18,832 nt of DNA from CAYLJO01 sp964383905 (GCA_964383905.1 CAYLJO010000119.1:1-18832); one strand, 5' to 3'. Shown: positions 8,193-15,342, counted from the stretch's first letter. Notes: generated by a model from the sequence alone, not told the origin. A program made the numbers and translations.

Positions 8193-8290
8193 TGAGTATG
8201 CCCCCCAGTACTACCCAACTTGCTTGGTAAGCAGATCCATCCCAAACCGGGCGAGTTGCGGCCATCAACGGCCCTTCCACTGCCTGAATG

Positions 8291-8330
8291 AACGCCCCGA
8301 CCAGAATGCGGACCTGTCGGGGCGTTTTAA
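8291..8330 (+). terminator. Rho-independent terminator
   Basis: AACGCCCCGAC (8291-8301) and GTCGGGGCGTT (8316-8326) form an 11-bp perfect stem with a 14-nt loop, followed by T-rich DNA (8325-8328). The reverse strand has no T-run, so it ends plus-strand transcription, and the only plus-strand unit upstream is the one starting near 8046. Confidence 0.8.
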
Positions 8331-8376
8331 TCTAAACCAGACCGGATCAGCCAACATAAAACCACGAAGAGCTTGA

Positions 8377-8501
8377 ACCACAGAAGTACACAGAGGAAAG
8401 GCCTGGGACAAATACGGGGATGCTGCCGATTCCCGCTGCGCGTTGTTGTTCAGCTTATTGCTTTCCCTCTAACTTCTCTTTCCTTCGCGAGCCCCTGCGG
8501 T
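8377..8501. repeat. Degenerate inverted repeat, possible intergenic element remnant
   Basis: The left arm 8377-8400 (starting ACCACAG, ending GGAAAG) resembles the inverse complement of 8478-8501 (ACCGCAG...GGAAAG), with roughly two thirds of 24 positions matching. The wording (accacgaag, aaccacagaag, cacagagg) recalls the CACAGAG/CACGAAG intergenic repeats widespread in environmental bacteria. The interior carries no credible gene. Similarity to those repeats is from memory and not tested. Confidence 0.3.
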
Positions 8502-8563
8502 CCATTCCTCAACAGTCGGCAGACTCATGCTCCGGAAGAAAAGGCGCTGACGGATTGATAGTT

Positions 8564-8815
8564 TTATGCGGCGGTGCGCCTTTTCCTGCGACCAATAATC
8601 ATGCGTATCAGCCAGGCCGCGACAGACCAGCTTTTTCCGTCCAGGTCTCGTCTTACTATCACCTGTTGCGGATCGGCTTCACACACGCCGATCACGATGA
8701 TCGTCGTAGAGCCGTCGAAGAAGCCTCGACCAATGAGGTCGTCGTTGGCCTGCTTCTCCCTGATGCTCTGTCCGCCGATTAATCTGAGTGGGAGGGCAAT
8801 CTGTTCCGCCTTCAT
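8564..8815 (-). CDS. Small protein of unknown function
   Basis: 83 residues, ATG at 8815 with a weak AGG 7 nt upstream. Composition is protein-like: an ordered beta-rich centre (FFDGSTTIIVIGVCEADPQQ, about residues 32-51), then IVRRDLDGKSWSV, then a strongly basic C-terminus (IIGRRKRRTAA). No signal peptide or catalytic motif. An overlapping frame on the opposite strand has much less natural composition. It stands alone between the inverted repeat and the CHAD gene. The basic tail could bind nucleic acid or another polyanion, which is only inference. Confidence 0.45.
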   Translation of the reverse strand: MKAEQIALPLRLIGGQSIREKQANDDLIGRGFFDGSTTIIVIGVCEADPQQVIVRRDLDGKSWSVAAWLIRMIIGRRKRRTAA

Positions 8816-8998
8816 GATTATACCTGGGCCGTAAGGGGAGTACTCATCAAACTCGATCCAACTGCTCTGGCCGTCATTAAGCCGATGAGATGAGGCTATC
8901 TAATTGCTCTTTGGTCTGGTGGGGCAAAGAGCCATCCTTGCTTATCTATAAAAGAGGGGTGTTAACTTATGATGAACAAGATAATAAATGAGGGTTAA

Positions 8999-10084
8999 TT
9001 ATTCCGGGGCGCCGAGAGAAGAAGCCCCATGGGCCTTAAGCTCAGAAGCGACAGCATCTTCAGCGGGCGGCGCGATAGTTGCAGGTTCGGTTGCGGTCGA
9101 GCCTGTCACAAGACTTGCGAGTCGCCCCGCAAAGTCACCCGTCTCCCACTTATGCCAGCGCGCAAGCGCATCGCGGAAGTGCCTGGTGCGTGATTTGGTG
9201 AAGTGACTTAAAAGCCAGGTGGCGGCGCCCCGTTGCTCGGGTGGAATGGCGGGGTGATCAGTTAAGATTGAATCACCCTTTTGTACTGAAAGACGTGCCC
9301 CCAGGTGCTCGACCCATACGTCGCAATCGTGAAGCTCGCCCAGGGATGCCTGTTGCTTTGCCACCTCTTCAGCAAAATAAGCAATGGGCTTCCCCCAACA
9401 TGGCGTGAACAGTTCTAACGCATAGCGCAGCCTTTTGGCCGCAATGCGCATCCGGTGTAACGGCTCGGGATTGAGCGGCTGGTAGAGGCTCACACTCAAG
9501 GACCGCAGATCCTCAAAGCGCTCGATAATAATTTCGCGCCCCATCTCAAGTAAGCTGCCGTCACACGCCGCCCGTCGCCGGCCCTCGACCAACTCGCCCT
9601 GGTCCCGGGATCTTGTCGCACGTTGAAGCGCATCAATGAATTCTTTCTGCAAGTTGGCGAGCGCGTCTTCGGCCAGCACTTGAAGAAGCTGCGCGCGCGC
9701 ACCTTCGCGCCGTGCGCGGCGGTCATCAGCAAACCATTCAATGCCTGTGGCGATCTCAGGCGGTGCGCCCGCCGCGAGTTTCTCCAGTGCCAGAATCGCC
9801 ACGTCCTGATCGCGAACTGCGCCGAGCGCGCCGGCGACCTTTTTCAGGCGGTTACGTACAGGGGCGATCTGTCTCTTACGTAGGTAAGGCGTAAAATCGC
9901 GCAACGCACTGCGCAGCCGGCGAGAAGCCACGCGCATACTATGCACACCCTCCGGGTCAGTCCAATCAAGGGCGTCCACACGCAACGCGCGCATCTCCTC
10001 CATGCGCGCTTCGAGCACCAGCCGGATGCCGCTCGCCCCGTCGGCGCTACAATCGAAGCCGGCAATTTTGTTCGCTTTTGCCAT
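8999..10084 (-). CDS. CHAD domain protein (polyphosphate-binding)
   Basis: 361 residues. A CHAD (conserved histidine alpha-helical) domain spans about 15-320 as two related helical halves. The marker histidine-arginine helices are at 48-58 (HSMRVASRRLR) and 210-220 (HRMRIAAKRLR), each followed by a partner region (GAVRDQDV at 88-95, GELHDCDV at 249-256). The basic side chains line a pore-like surface; CHAD proteins bind polyphosphate and several localise to polyphosphate granules. The C-terminal 45 residues are Ala/Pro/Glu-rich and probably disordered. No CYTH domain is fused to it. Last gene of the operon, starting 9 nt after the exopolyphosphatase stop, which fits a role in holding or organising the polymer. 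Confidence 0.93.
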   Translation of the reverse strand: MAKANKIAGFDCSADGASGIRLVLEARMEEMRALRVDALDWTDPEGVHSMRVASRRLRSALRDFTPYLRKRQIAPVRNRLKKVAGALGAVRDQDVAILALEKLAAGAPPEIATGIEWFADDRRARREGARAQLLQVLAEDALANLQKEFIDALQRATRSRDQGELVEGRRRAACDGSLLEMGREIIIERFEDLRSLSVSLYQPLNPEPLHRMRIAAKRLRYALELFTPCWGKPIAYFAEEVAKQQASLGELHDCDVWVEHLGARLSVQKGDSILTDHPAIPPEQRGAATWLLSHFTKSRTRHFRDALARWHKWETGDFAGRLASLVTGSTATEPATIAPPAEDAVASELKAHGASSLGAPE

Positions 10085-10093
10085 ACGGACGCA

Positions 10094-11665
10094 TCAGGCG
10101 CGCTTTACGCCGGCGCGGCGAAGGCTGAAGCTTAATTTACAGCCATAAGCTTGCTCAAGCATATCGGCCTTACGCTCGGCCGTCAGCGCCTCGTTGTCGC
10201 AGTTAAGCGCAGACCATAGTTGTATATGAACAATCTTTTCCTCGCGCGCGCAGCGAATATCATCCACACGGTTGTCATGACTCCGGTCAAGCGCATCCGC
10301 AACCCGCACAATTGCCCCGAGCCGGCAAACCGTCTCGCGGTCCGAAGGATTGAGCGCCGCGTAGTCCGGATGCCGTTCTTTCGGAACCGCCCCGCGATGA
10401 TAACGCGCAATGTTGGCGATGACGTTGCGTTCGGCCTCGGAGAAACCGGTCAATTCCGAGTTTTTAATCAGATATAAAGAGTGCTTATGGTGAGATTCGT
10501 GCGCGATGTGATAACCGACGTCGTGGAGCAGCGCTGCGGCAGAGAGTAGCGTGCGCTGGTGGCGGCTGAGGTTATAGGCCGCCGCGAGGGAGTCGAATAT
10601 TCTCTCTGCCAGGCGCGTGACCTGTTGAGCATGCGCTTCCTCGTAACCAAACCGGCGGCCGACTGCGTGCACGCCGCGCAGTCTCGGGTCGGCTACGTCC
10701 GGTAGCGGCGGGCGCGCCTCGGCCTCGATGTCACGCAGCCGGTCGATGATCACGCCTTCGCGCAGGGCCCAATCGCAGGTCCGCAGGAGATTGATGCCGA
10801 GCGCCCCCATCGCACCTTCGAGTATCTGCCCGCCGGCGATAATAATCTCAGCACGTTGCGCGCTGATGCCTGGTATGCCCCGGCGTTCGCTGACGCTCAG
10901 CTTGGCGAGCTGCTCGTTGAATCGTTCAAGTTGGCTGAAGATGACCTCCGCCCCGGCCGGTTGTGCCCCCTGCTTGCCAGGACTCATTTCGCTTAGAGCC
11001 CGCAGCCGCAGTGCTTCACCGGTCGCCAGAATTGTGCCGGATGTGCCCGTCGCTTGCTGCCACTTCGCGCCGCGCAGCTCACGACTGGGCCGTTCGAGTG
11101 CCGCGCGGATTTCTTCCCTCAGCGAGCGTACCTCTTTCGGCTTGGGAGGGTCATTAGCAATGAACTGGTCTGTCAGGCCGACTGCGCCGAGCTTGACCGA
11201 GAAGAGCTCGGCGGGAACCCCGTCGTGGACGAGAGATATTTCTGTTGAGCCGCCCCCGATATCGATATTCACCAGCGAAGCGCCCCGCTTGGCACACCCC
11301 TGCGCGACGGCGAGACCGATCAGGCGCGCCTCTTCAATGCCCGAAAGAATCTCTACGCGCACGCCCGCCTGGCGCTCCACTTCCGCGATAAACTCGGCGG
11401 AGTTATTGGCCTCGCGGACTGATGCCGTTGCCGTCGCAATGACACAGGCGGCGCCGCGCGCTTCGGCAATCGAGCGGAAACGCTTGATCGTATCCGCCGC
11501 GCGCTGGATGGCGGCGGGCGCCAGATATCCCTCACGCAGAGTGTTGTGGCCCAACCGCACGAACTCTTTTTCGCGCGCCAGGACGGCAAAAGAATCGCTC
11601 GCGGCTGCCTCGACAACCACGAGCTTGATAGAATTTGAGCCAATATCGATGGCAGCAATCTTCAC
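10094..11665 (-). CDS. ppx: Exopolyphosphatase PPX/GppA with C-terminal HD domain
   Basis: 523 residues starting at a GTG (11665) that overlaps the upstream stop by 4 bp (GTGA). The ASKHA-fold phosphatase (1-310) shows the phosphate-1 motif AIDIGSNSIKL (5-15), the acidic catalytic segment LSGIEEARLI (107-116) and the phosphate-2 loop NIDIGGGSTE (133-142). The second half (about 335-510) is an HD domain with H345, H381-D382 and D457 in the expected order. PPX/GppA enzymes release orthophosphate from polyphosphate ends, and many also hydrolyse pppGpp. The HD-bearing long form resembles E. coli PPX in layout. In an operon with CHAD and kinase-like genes and near ppk1, polyphosphate degradation is the most likely role. 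Confidence 0.93.
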   Translation of the reverse strand: MKIAAIDIGSNSIKLVVVEAAASDSFAVLAREKEFVRLGHNTLREGYLAPAAIQRAADTIKRFRSIAEARGAACVIATATASVREANNSAEFIAEVERQAGVRVEILSGIEEARLIGLAVAQGCAKRGASLVNIDIGGGSTEISLVHDGVPAELFSVKLGAVGLTDQFIANDPPKPKEVRSLREEIRAALERPSRELRGAKWQQATGTSGTILATGEALRLRALSEMSPGKQGAQPAGAEVIFSQLERFNEQLAKLSVSERRGIPGISAQRAEIIIAGGQILEGAMGALGINLLRTCDWALREGVIIDRLRDIEAEARPPLPDVADPRLRGVHAVGRRFGYEEAHAQQVTRLAERIFDSLAAAYNLSRHQRTLLSAAALLHDVGYHIAHESHHKHSLYLIKNSELTGFSEAERNVIANIARYHRGAVPKERHPDYAALNPSDRETVCRLGAIVRVADALDRSHDNRVDDIRCAREEKIVHIQLWSALNCDNEALTAERKADMLEQAYGCKLSFSLRRAGVKRA

Positions 11666-12480
11666 TGAAGAGATGTCCCTTTTAACTGTTCCGGGCTGAA
11701 CGTGACGGTTTTCTTCTCTCGAATTCTGGTCGCCTGGCCTGCCGCTTTTGCCGCCACATTTTCAATCGAGGCGCTCGCCTCCGTCTCTTCTACGTCTATC
11801 ACACCGGCCACCGCGCGGCGCAGGTCGGACGCCACACGCCGCACCGAACGCATGGCATCGACCACTTTAAACCCGTACTCCAGGCTCATCTTATCAAATT
11901 CTCGCAGCAATCGCGTTTGATATTCAATAAAGCTATCGTAAAAATCCTCCCCGAGATGGAGATCCATCCCCGATTCCCAGTAATCGAATTTTCGCCCCGA
12001 CGAAAGTACCCTCTGAACCAGCTCTTCGGCCTTACTTGCCCGCAGGTAAAAGATCGCATCCGGCACCAACGCGACCCCGTAAATCGAACGTATCCATTGC
12101 GGGTCAACGCCGCGGACCACGGCCCGCGCGATCGCGGAGTAGATGTAGCGGTCAGTAAGTACAATGAATCCTGCGCGCAACGCCGGCAGCATCTCATTCT
12201 CCAGGCGGTCGGTAAAATCCGTCGCGTAAAAGAGCTGCATCGTGATACGGCCGAGCGTATGCCCCGTTTTGGCCTCTTTAATGCCGCGCCCGGCCATCAC
12301 CGAACGCGTCATACCCGTATCCAGCACAGCATGCCCACGAGACTCGAGCCACGTCCGCAGCAGAGCGATCTGGGTCGAGCGTCCGACGCCATCCGTGCCT
12401 TCGATGACGATTAGTTTGCCGCTATAAGGCTCCAGCTCAACGCCGGGCAATGCCGTTCCGTAGAAGGCCATTTCTCTCAT
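11662..12480 (-). CDS. Thymidylate-kinase-like protein with altered Walker A (paralog B)
   Basis: 272 residues, longer than typical TMK (about 210). The P-loop reads EGTDGVGRST: the Walker A lysine is arginine (R34, codon CGC at 12379-12381). Other kinase landmarks remain: DFTDR (88-92), TDRYIYSAIAR (109-119) and a LID-like region (SSGRKFDYWESGMD, 160-173). The TMK substrate motif (REPGG-like) is absent; the segment reads LDTGMTRSVMAG. A 45-residue charged C-terminal extension follows. It starts 4 bp inside the stop of paralog A (ATGA overlap; an ATG at 12471 is also possible) and overlaps ppx by 4 bp, so the three are coupled. Lys-to-Arg in Walker A usually reduces or abolishes ATP hydrolysis, so it may be a non-catalytic partner of A. 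dTMP kinase activity should not be assumed. Confidence 0.85.
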   Translation of the reverse strand: MREMAFYGTALPGVELEPYSGKLIVIEGTDGVGRSTQIALLRTWLESRGHAVLDTGMTRSVMAGRGIKEAKTGHTLGRITMQLFYATDFTDRLENEMLPALRAGFIVLTDRYIYSAIARAVVRGVDPQWIRSIYGVALVPDAIFYLRASKAEELVQRVLSSGRKFDYWESGMDLHLGEDFYDSFIEYQTRLLREFDKMSLEYGFKVVDAMRSVRRVASDLRRAVAGVIDVEETEASASIENVAAKAAGQATRIREKKTVTFSPEQLKGTSLQ

Positions 12481-13154
12481 CCCACGATGGCCGCCTTTCC
12501 ATTAAGATGACGACCGACGATTCTTCGCACTTCACGCTGCTGCCTGACGATTGAATGCGTGGCATCGATCACCGTCAAGCCGAACTCGTCCACCATGCGG
12601 TCATACTCGTCCAGAATCTTTTCCTGAAAGATTGTAAAGCTTTGTTCCACGTTATCGGCCCAGTTCATGTCCATCCCCGCTTCATAATACTTTAGCGCCG
12701 GCCGCGAGGAAATAATTCTATCAACTGCTATATCCAACGGCGCGCGAAAAAAGAAGGCGACCGTCGGCTTGACGGCAAACTTATAGATCTCACGGACCCA
12801 GGAGCGGTCACACCCGCGGGCCACATCGCGGGCGAACGCCGTGTAAATGTAGCGGTCGGCCAGTACGATCGCGCCGGCCTTCAGCGGCACGATAATGTCG
12901 CGTTCGGTCCGGTCGGCGAAATCTGTGGCGTGTAAAAGCGAGAATGTTGCGGGGGTGAATAGACGCCGTTTTTTGGCGCGCCGCGTTGTATCTTTGACCA
13001 GCGGCGAGGAGTTCCATTCGGAGAAGGATACCGGGTACCCCTCAGACTTGAGCCACTGGTAGAGCAGGGCCAGTTGCGTCGATTTGCCACTCCCGTCTGT
13101 GCCCTCGACGACAAAGAGCTTTCCAGGAAAACGATGGTTACCGTAAGAAATCAT
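12477..13154 (-). CDS. Thymidylate-kinase-like P-loop kinase (paralog A)
   Basis: 225 residues. The Walker A motif is intact (EGTDGSGKST, K24), followed by DFADR (78-82), ADRYIYTAFARD (99-110) and a LID-like stretch RPALKYYEAGMD (151-162) shared with paralog B. The REPGG motif that positions dTMP in true TMK is replaced by SEWNSSPLVK (45-54), so the phosphate acceptor is uncertain. The fold should be TMK-like and probably dimeric. Located between an ApaH-like phosphatase and paralog B, upstream of ppx and CHAD, it may phosphorylate a nucleotide in a polyphosphate-linked pathway (inference). The start at ATG 13154 has no strong ribosome binding site; a 20-bp palindrome sits 23 nt upstream. Confidence 0.87.
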   Translation of the reverse strand: MISYGNHRFPGKLFVVEGTDGSGKSTQLALLYQWLKSEGYPVSFSEWNSSPLVKDTTRRAKKRRLFTPATFSLLHATDFADRTERDIIVPLKAGAIVLADRYIYTAFARDVARGCDRSWVREIYKFAVKPTVAFFFRAPLDIAVDRIISSRPALKYYEAGMDMNWADNVEQSFTIFQEKILDEYDRMVDEFGLTVIDATHSIVRQQREVRRIVGRHLNGKAAIVG

Positions 13155-13177
13155 CGTCGCAAATTTACTGACCTTGT

Positions 13178-13197
13178 GTGTTACACCTTTGTAACAC
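13178..13197. promoter_or_regulatory. Perfect 20-bp palindrome inside the operon
   Basis: GTGTTACA-CCTT-TGTAACAC: 8-bp arms with a 4-nt centre, in the 51-nt gap between the metallophosphatase stop and kinase-like gene A. Each arm contains TGTAAC facing outward. It could be a dimer operator for an internal promoter or an RNA hairpin with a CCUU loop affecting expression of the downstream genes. Confidence 0.45.
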
Positions 13198-13205
13198 GTC
13201 GGAAT

Positions 13206-13865
13206 TCAGCTCAATGGCTGCCGGGGAGGATCATATGCACGGCGCGCTTTGACGCTGGCGAACTCACCTTTTTCGATCATATAGGCGGTTAACTTATACC
13301 CGTAGACGCAGCCGGTATCAAGGCCGATGGCGCATCGCCCGCGCCGCGGCTCACGCGCCGGCCAGTGCCCGAAGAGTACCGTCTTGTCGCCGTCGTAGAC
13401 CTCATACCACGGGACGCCCTCACGGCTTGTACGGTCTGCCCCGAGCGTGCGAAGTTCGGTTAGATCGTCTGTTGATTGCGCCGCGAGCCCGACACCGGGA
13501 CGCATGCCCGCATGCACAACTATATACGAGCCGAGATCAATCATAAACGGCAGCGAGTTTAAGTATTCGCTATATTTTCTCCGGTCCGATTCGAGCTCGG
13601 AACGGCAGGCCTCCTGCGCGCGGGTCAGTGTGACAGGCTCGCCACTCCAGTAGCGCCGCAGTGCTCGATCATGGTTGCCAAGCACGGCAGAGAAGCGCTC
13701 GTCAGCAATAAACAGATCCAACACATCGCGGTTCTTCTCACCTTTCACAATGAGATCACCGACAGAGATGACGCGATCCTCCGGGCCGAACGCAACTTCG
13801 TTGAGAAGCGCCATAAGCTCATCGTAACAGCCGTGAATGTCTCCGATGACGATGGTTCGAGGCAT
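13206..13865 (-). CDS. ApaH/PrpE-like metallophosphatase
   Basis: 219 residues from ATG 13865, chosen because AAAGGGA lies just upstream and the phosphatase fold starts at once (MPRTIVIGDIHG); an upstream frame to 13976 would add 37 unrelated residues. PPP-family metal motifs: GDIHG (D9, H11), GDLIVKG (D37), GNHD (N64, H65), VHAG (H118) and FGHWP (H167). FGHWP followed by LDTGCVYGYKLTA closely recalls ApaH and ApaH-like phosphatases, which split diadenosine tetraphosphate and related phosphoanhydrides; some members also attack polyphosphate. First gene of the operon leading to two kinase-like genes, ppx and CHAD. Cytoplasmic, no signal peptide. A protein phosphatase role cannot be excluded. 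Confidence 0.88.
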   Translation of the reverse strand: MPRTIVIGDIHGCYDELMALLNEVAFGPEDRVISVGDLIVKGEKNRDVLDLFIADERFSAVLGNHDRALRRYWSGEPVTLTRAQEACRSELESDRRKYSEYLNSLPFMIDLGSYIVVHAGMRPGVGLAAQSTDDLTELRTLGADRTSREGVPWYEVYDGDKTVLFGHWPAREPRRGRCAIGLDTGCVYGYKLTAYMIEKGEFASVKARRAYDPPRQPLS

Positions 13866-14013
13866 GATTCCCTTTAGCTCAACGCGTACGTCAGACCTTA
13901 CGATCTGCCGGGCGTCTTCTAGTAAGATAAGGATTCTGTCATTAGATGTAAGCAAGTTCAAGAGTGTGAGATGCAAATATCAATCATGAGGATATGCGAG
14001 CAAAGGGGATTAA

Positions 14014-14430
14014 ATGAAACGCAGACCACCGTGGTTCTATCAGCAGTCGGGCGTCATACCGTACCGGGATGTTCAAGGAGCAATCGAAGTTTTGCTGGTA
14101 ACCTCTCGCCGCCGGGCACGTTGGATTATCCCGAAAGGGGTTATTGATCTCGGATCGACAGCCGAGGATTCGGCCCGCAAGGAAGCGTATGAGGAAGCTG
14201 GGATCATAGGAGAGATGTCCCCCCGCCCGATCGGGGAATACCAGTATCGTAAGTGGGGTGGCGTCTGTACCGTCAAAGTGTTCGTGCTCAAGGTGCATAC
14301 TGTGCTTGAGGCGTGGCCCGAAGCACTTCAGAGGCGGCGGCAGTGGATGACGGCGGCGGCTGCCGCACAGGCGGTCGAAGAGCCTCAACTGCGGGACCTT
14401 ATCCTGAGAGTTCCGAATGTCAAAATTTAA
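14014..14430 (+). CDS. NUDIX hydrolase, DIPP-like
   Basis: 138 residues, ATG at 14014 with AAAGGGG 5 nt upstream. The Nudix helix lies at 42-64: PKG at 40-42, then KEAYEEAGI at 56-64. Two canonical positions differ: the first Glu is Ser48 and the Arg is Lys56, while the metal-binding EE pair (60-61) is kept. The tail (WPE at 101-103, RRRQW at 107-111, EEPQLRDLI at 122-130) resembles the diadenosine/diphosphoinositol polyphosphate phosphohydrolase (DIPP) group, some of which also cut polyphosphate. Divergent from the ApaH-like gene with a 148-bp spacer. Expected role: hydrolysis of ApnA, diphosphates or short polyphosphates. Confidence 0.88.
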   Translation: MKRRPPWFYQQSGVIPYRDVQGAIEVLLVTSRRRARWIIPKGVIDLGSTAEDSARKEAYEEAGIIGEMSPRPIGEYQYRKWGGVCTVKVFVLKVHTVLEAWPEALQRRRQWMTAAAAAQAVEEPQLRDLILRVPNVKI

Positions 14431-14475
14431 GCGGCTCTTGGCATACTGTGGCTATCAAACGCCAAACCGGTAAGC

Positions 14476-14529
14476 GGTTGTGAGCCCCCGGGTGCCCGTT
14501 GGCCGAAGGGCGCAACCAATTGATATAAT
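14476..14529 (+). promoter_or_regulatory. Promoter of the lysine-rich small protein with overlapping hairpin
   Basis: TATAAT at 14524-14529 is a perfect -10. A poor -35 (TTGGCC, 14499-14504) has a long 19-bp spacer. An imperfect inverted repeat (GGTTG at 14476-14480 with CAACC at 14513-14517, plus GCCC/GGGC inside) overlaps the -35 region. A start about 7 nt after the -10 gives a leader of roughly 19 nt. Confidence 0.5.
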
Positions 14530-14554
14530 GCTCGTGAATAAGGAGAAGATAAAT

Positions 14555-14722
14555 ATGCCGGTCATCAAACGTAAAACCAAGAAGGCAATTACCAAGCAAG
14601 TACGCAAGCTTGTAAGAAAACACGGTCCCGAGATCGCCACGGGACTTGTGACCAGCATCGTCACCGGCATCGTATCTCATACGGCCGGCAAGCCGAAGAA
14701 GAAGAAATCAAAGAGTAAATAA
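14555..14722 (+). CDS. Small lysine-rich protein
   Basis: 55 residues from ATG 14555, chosen because AAGGAG lies 8-9 nt upstream and the predicted promoter lies at 14524; the longer frame from 14480 would begin upstream of the -10. The N-terminus is basic (PVIKRKTKKAITKQ), the middle (GPEIATGLVTSIVTGIVSHT) is a mildly hydrophobic helix, and the C-terminus is GKPKKKKSKSK. The charge is strongly positive at both ends. No family recognised. It is 38 nt upstream of the next gene, which has a similar lysine-rich tail and an almost identical ribosome binding site, so they probably form one operon. A basic protein next to ppk1 suggests polyphosphate or nucleic-acid binding (inference). Confidence 0.7.
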   Translation: MPVIKRKTKKAITKQVRKLVRKHGPEIATGLVTSIVTGIVSHTAGKPKKKKSKSK

Positions 14723-14760
14723 CTATCGGTAGGAAAAGACCTGAATCATAAGGAGAAGAC

Positions 14761-15342
14761 ATGGACCAGGAACAGAGTGTAGGCGTCGCGCGGGCGCACC
14801 AAACCGCGAGTGACGACGGCCCGACAAAAGTGGATCTTCAGCGCCGGATGGAAGAGACGCGCGAAGCGATCGCCCAGACCGTCACGGAAATTAAAGACAC
14901 GGTGGCGGATCAATACCAGTCGGTCAAAGACAGCGTCGCCGAAACGCTTGACTGGCGCGAACAGTTTCGGAAACATCCAGCGGCCTGGTCTCTCGGCGCG
15001 CTCTCGGTAGGCTACGTCATCGGCAAGAGCGTCGCTGCCGCATTCAACGGCACGAAGCAGGAAGACCAGTTGCTATCGCAACTGGCCGCGCTGGGGGATC
15101 GCTTTACTGACGAATTATCCAAGAGGGGGATGAATATTCTAGTCCCGGCCCTGAGTGGAACTATTTTGGTGCCGATGCTGACAAGCAAAATCAACGAGCT
15201 CTTCGGCATCGACCTTTCCGACATCCCGGATCAATTGCTGGCGCAGGCTAACACGAATCCTAAGGGGGGCTCGAAAGGCAAAAAGGGAAAGAAGAATAAC
15301 GGTACGAAAAAGAATGGTAAGAAAAAGCTTAAAACGGTATGA
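14761..15342 (+). CDS. DUF3618-like membrane-associated protein with lysine-rich tail
   Basis: 193 residues, ATG at 14761 after AAGGAG with good spacing. Residues 24-62 (start VDLQRRMEETREAIAQT) form an amphipathic, coiled-coil-like helix typical of DUF3618/ElaB-like proteins. A glycine-rich hydrophobic segment follows (AAWSLGALSVGYVIGKSV, 74-91), and a second at about 124-140. The tail (168-193) is Gly/Lys/Asn-rich (GGSKGKKGKKNNGTKKNGKK). Likely membrane- or granule-associated with the basic tail exposed. Second gene after the 55-residue basic protein; convergent with ppk1. Function unproven; a phasin-like or granule-surface role is conceivable given the context. Confidence 0.8.
   Translation: MDQEQSVGVARAHQTASDDGPTKVDLQRRMEETREAIAQTVTEIKDTVADQYQSVKDSVAETLDWREQFRKHPAAWSLGALSVGYVIGKSVAAAFNGTKQEDQLLSQLAALGDRFTDELSKRGMNILVPALSGTILVPMLTSKINELFGIDLSDIPDQLLAQANTNPKGGSKGKKGKKNNGTKKNGKKKLKTV

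Noticed and set aside
10728..11699. 323-codon open frame on the plus strand opposite ppx
   Set aside because: Serine/arginine-rich mirror of a GC-rich gene; ppx on the other strand has clear motifs throughout.
13866..13976. Longer start for the ApaH-like phosphatase
   Set aside because: The extra 37 residues match nothing in the family, and a good ribosome binding site precedes ATG 13865.
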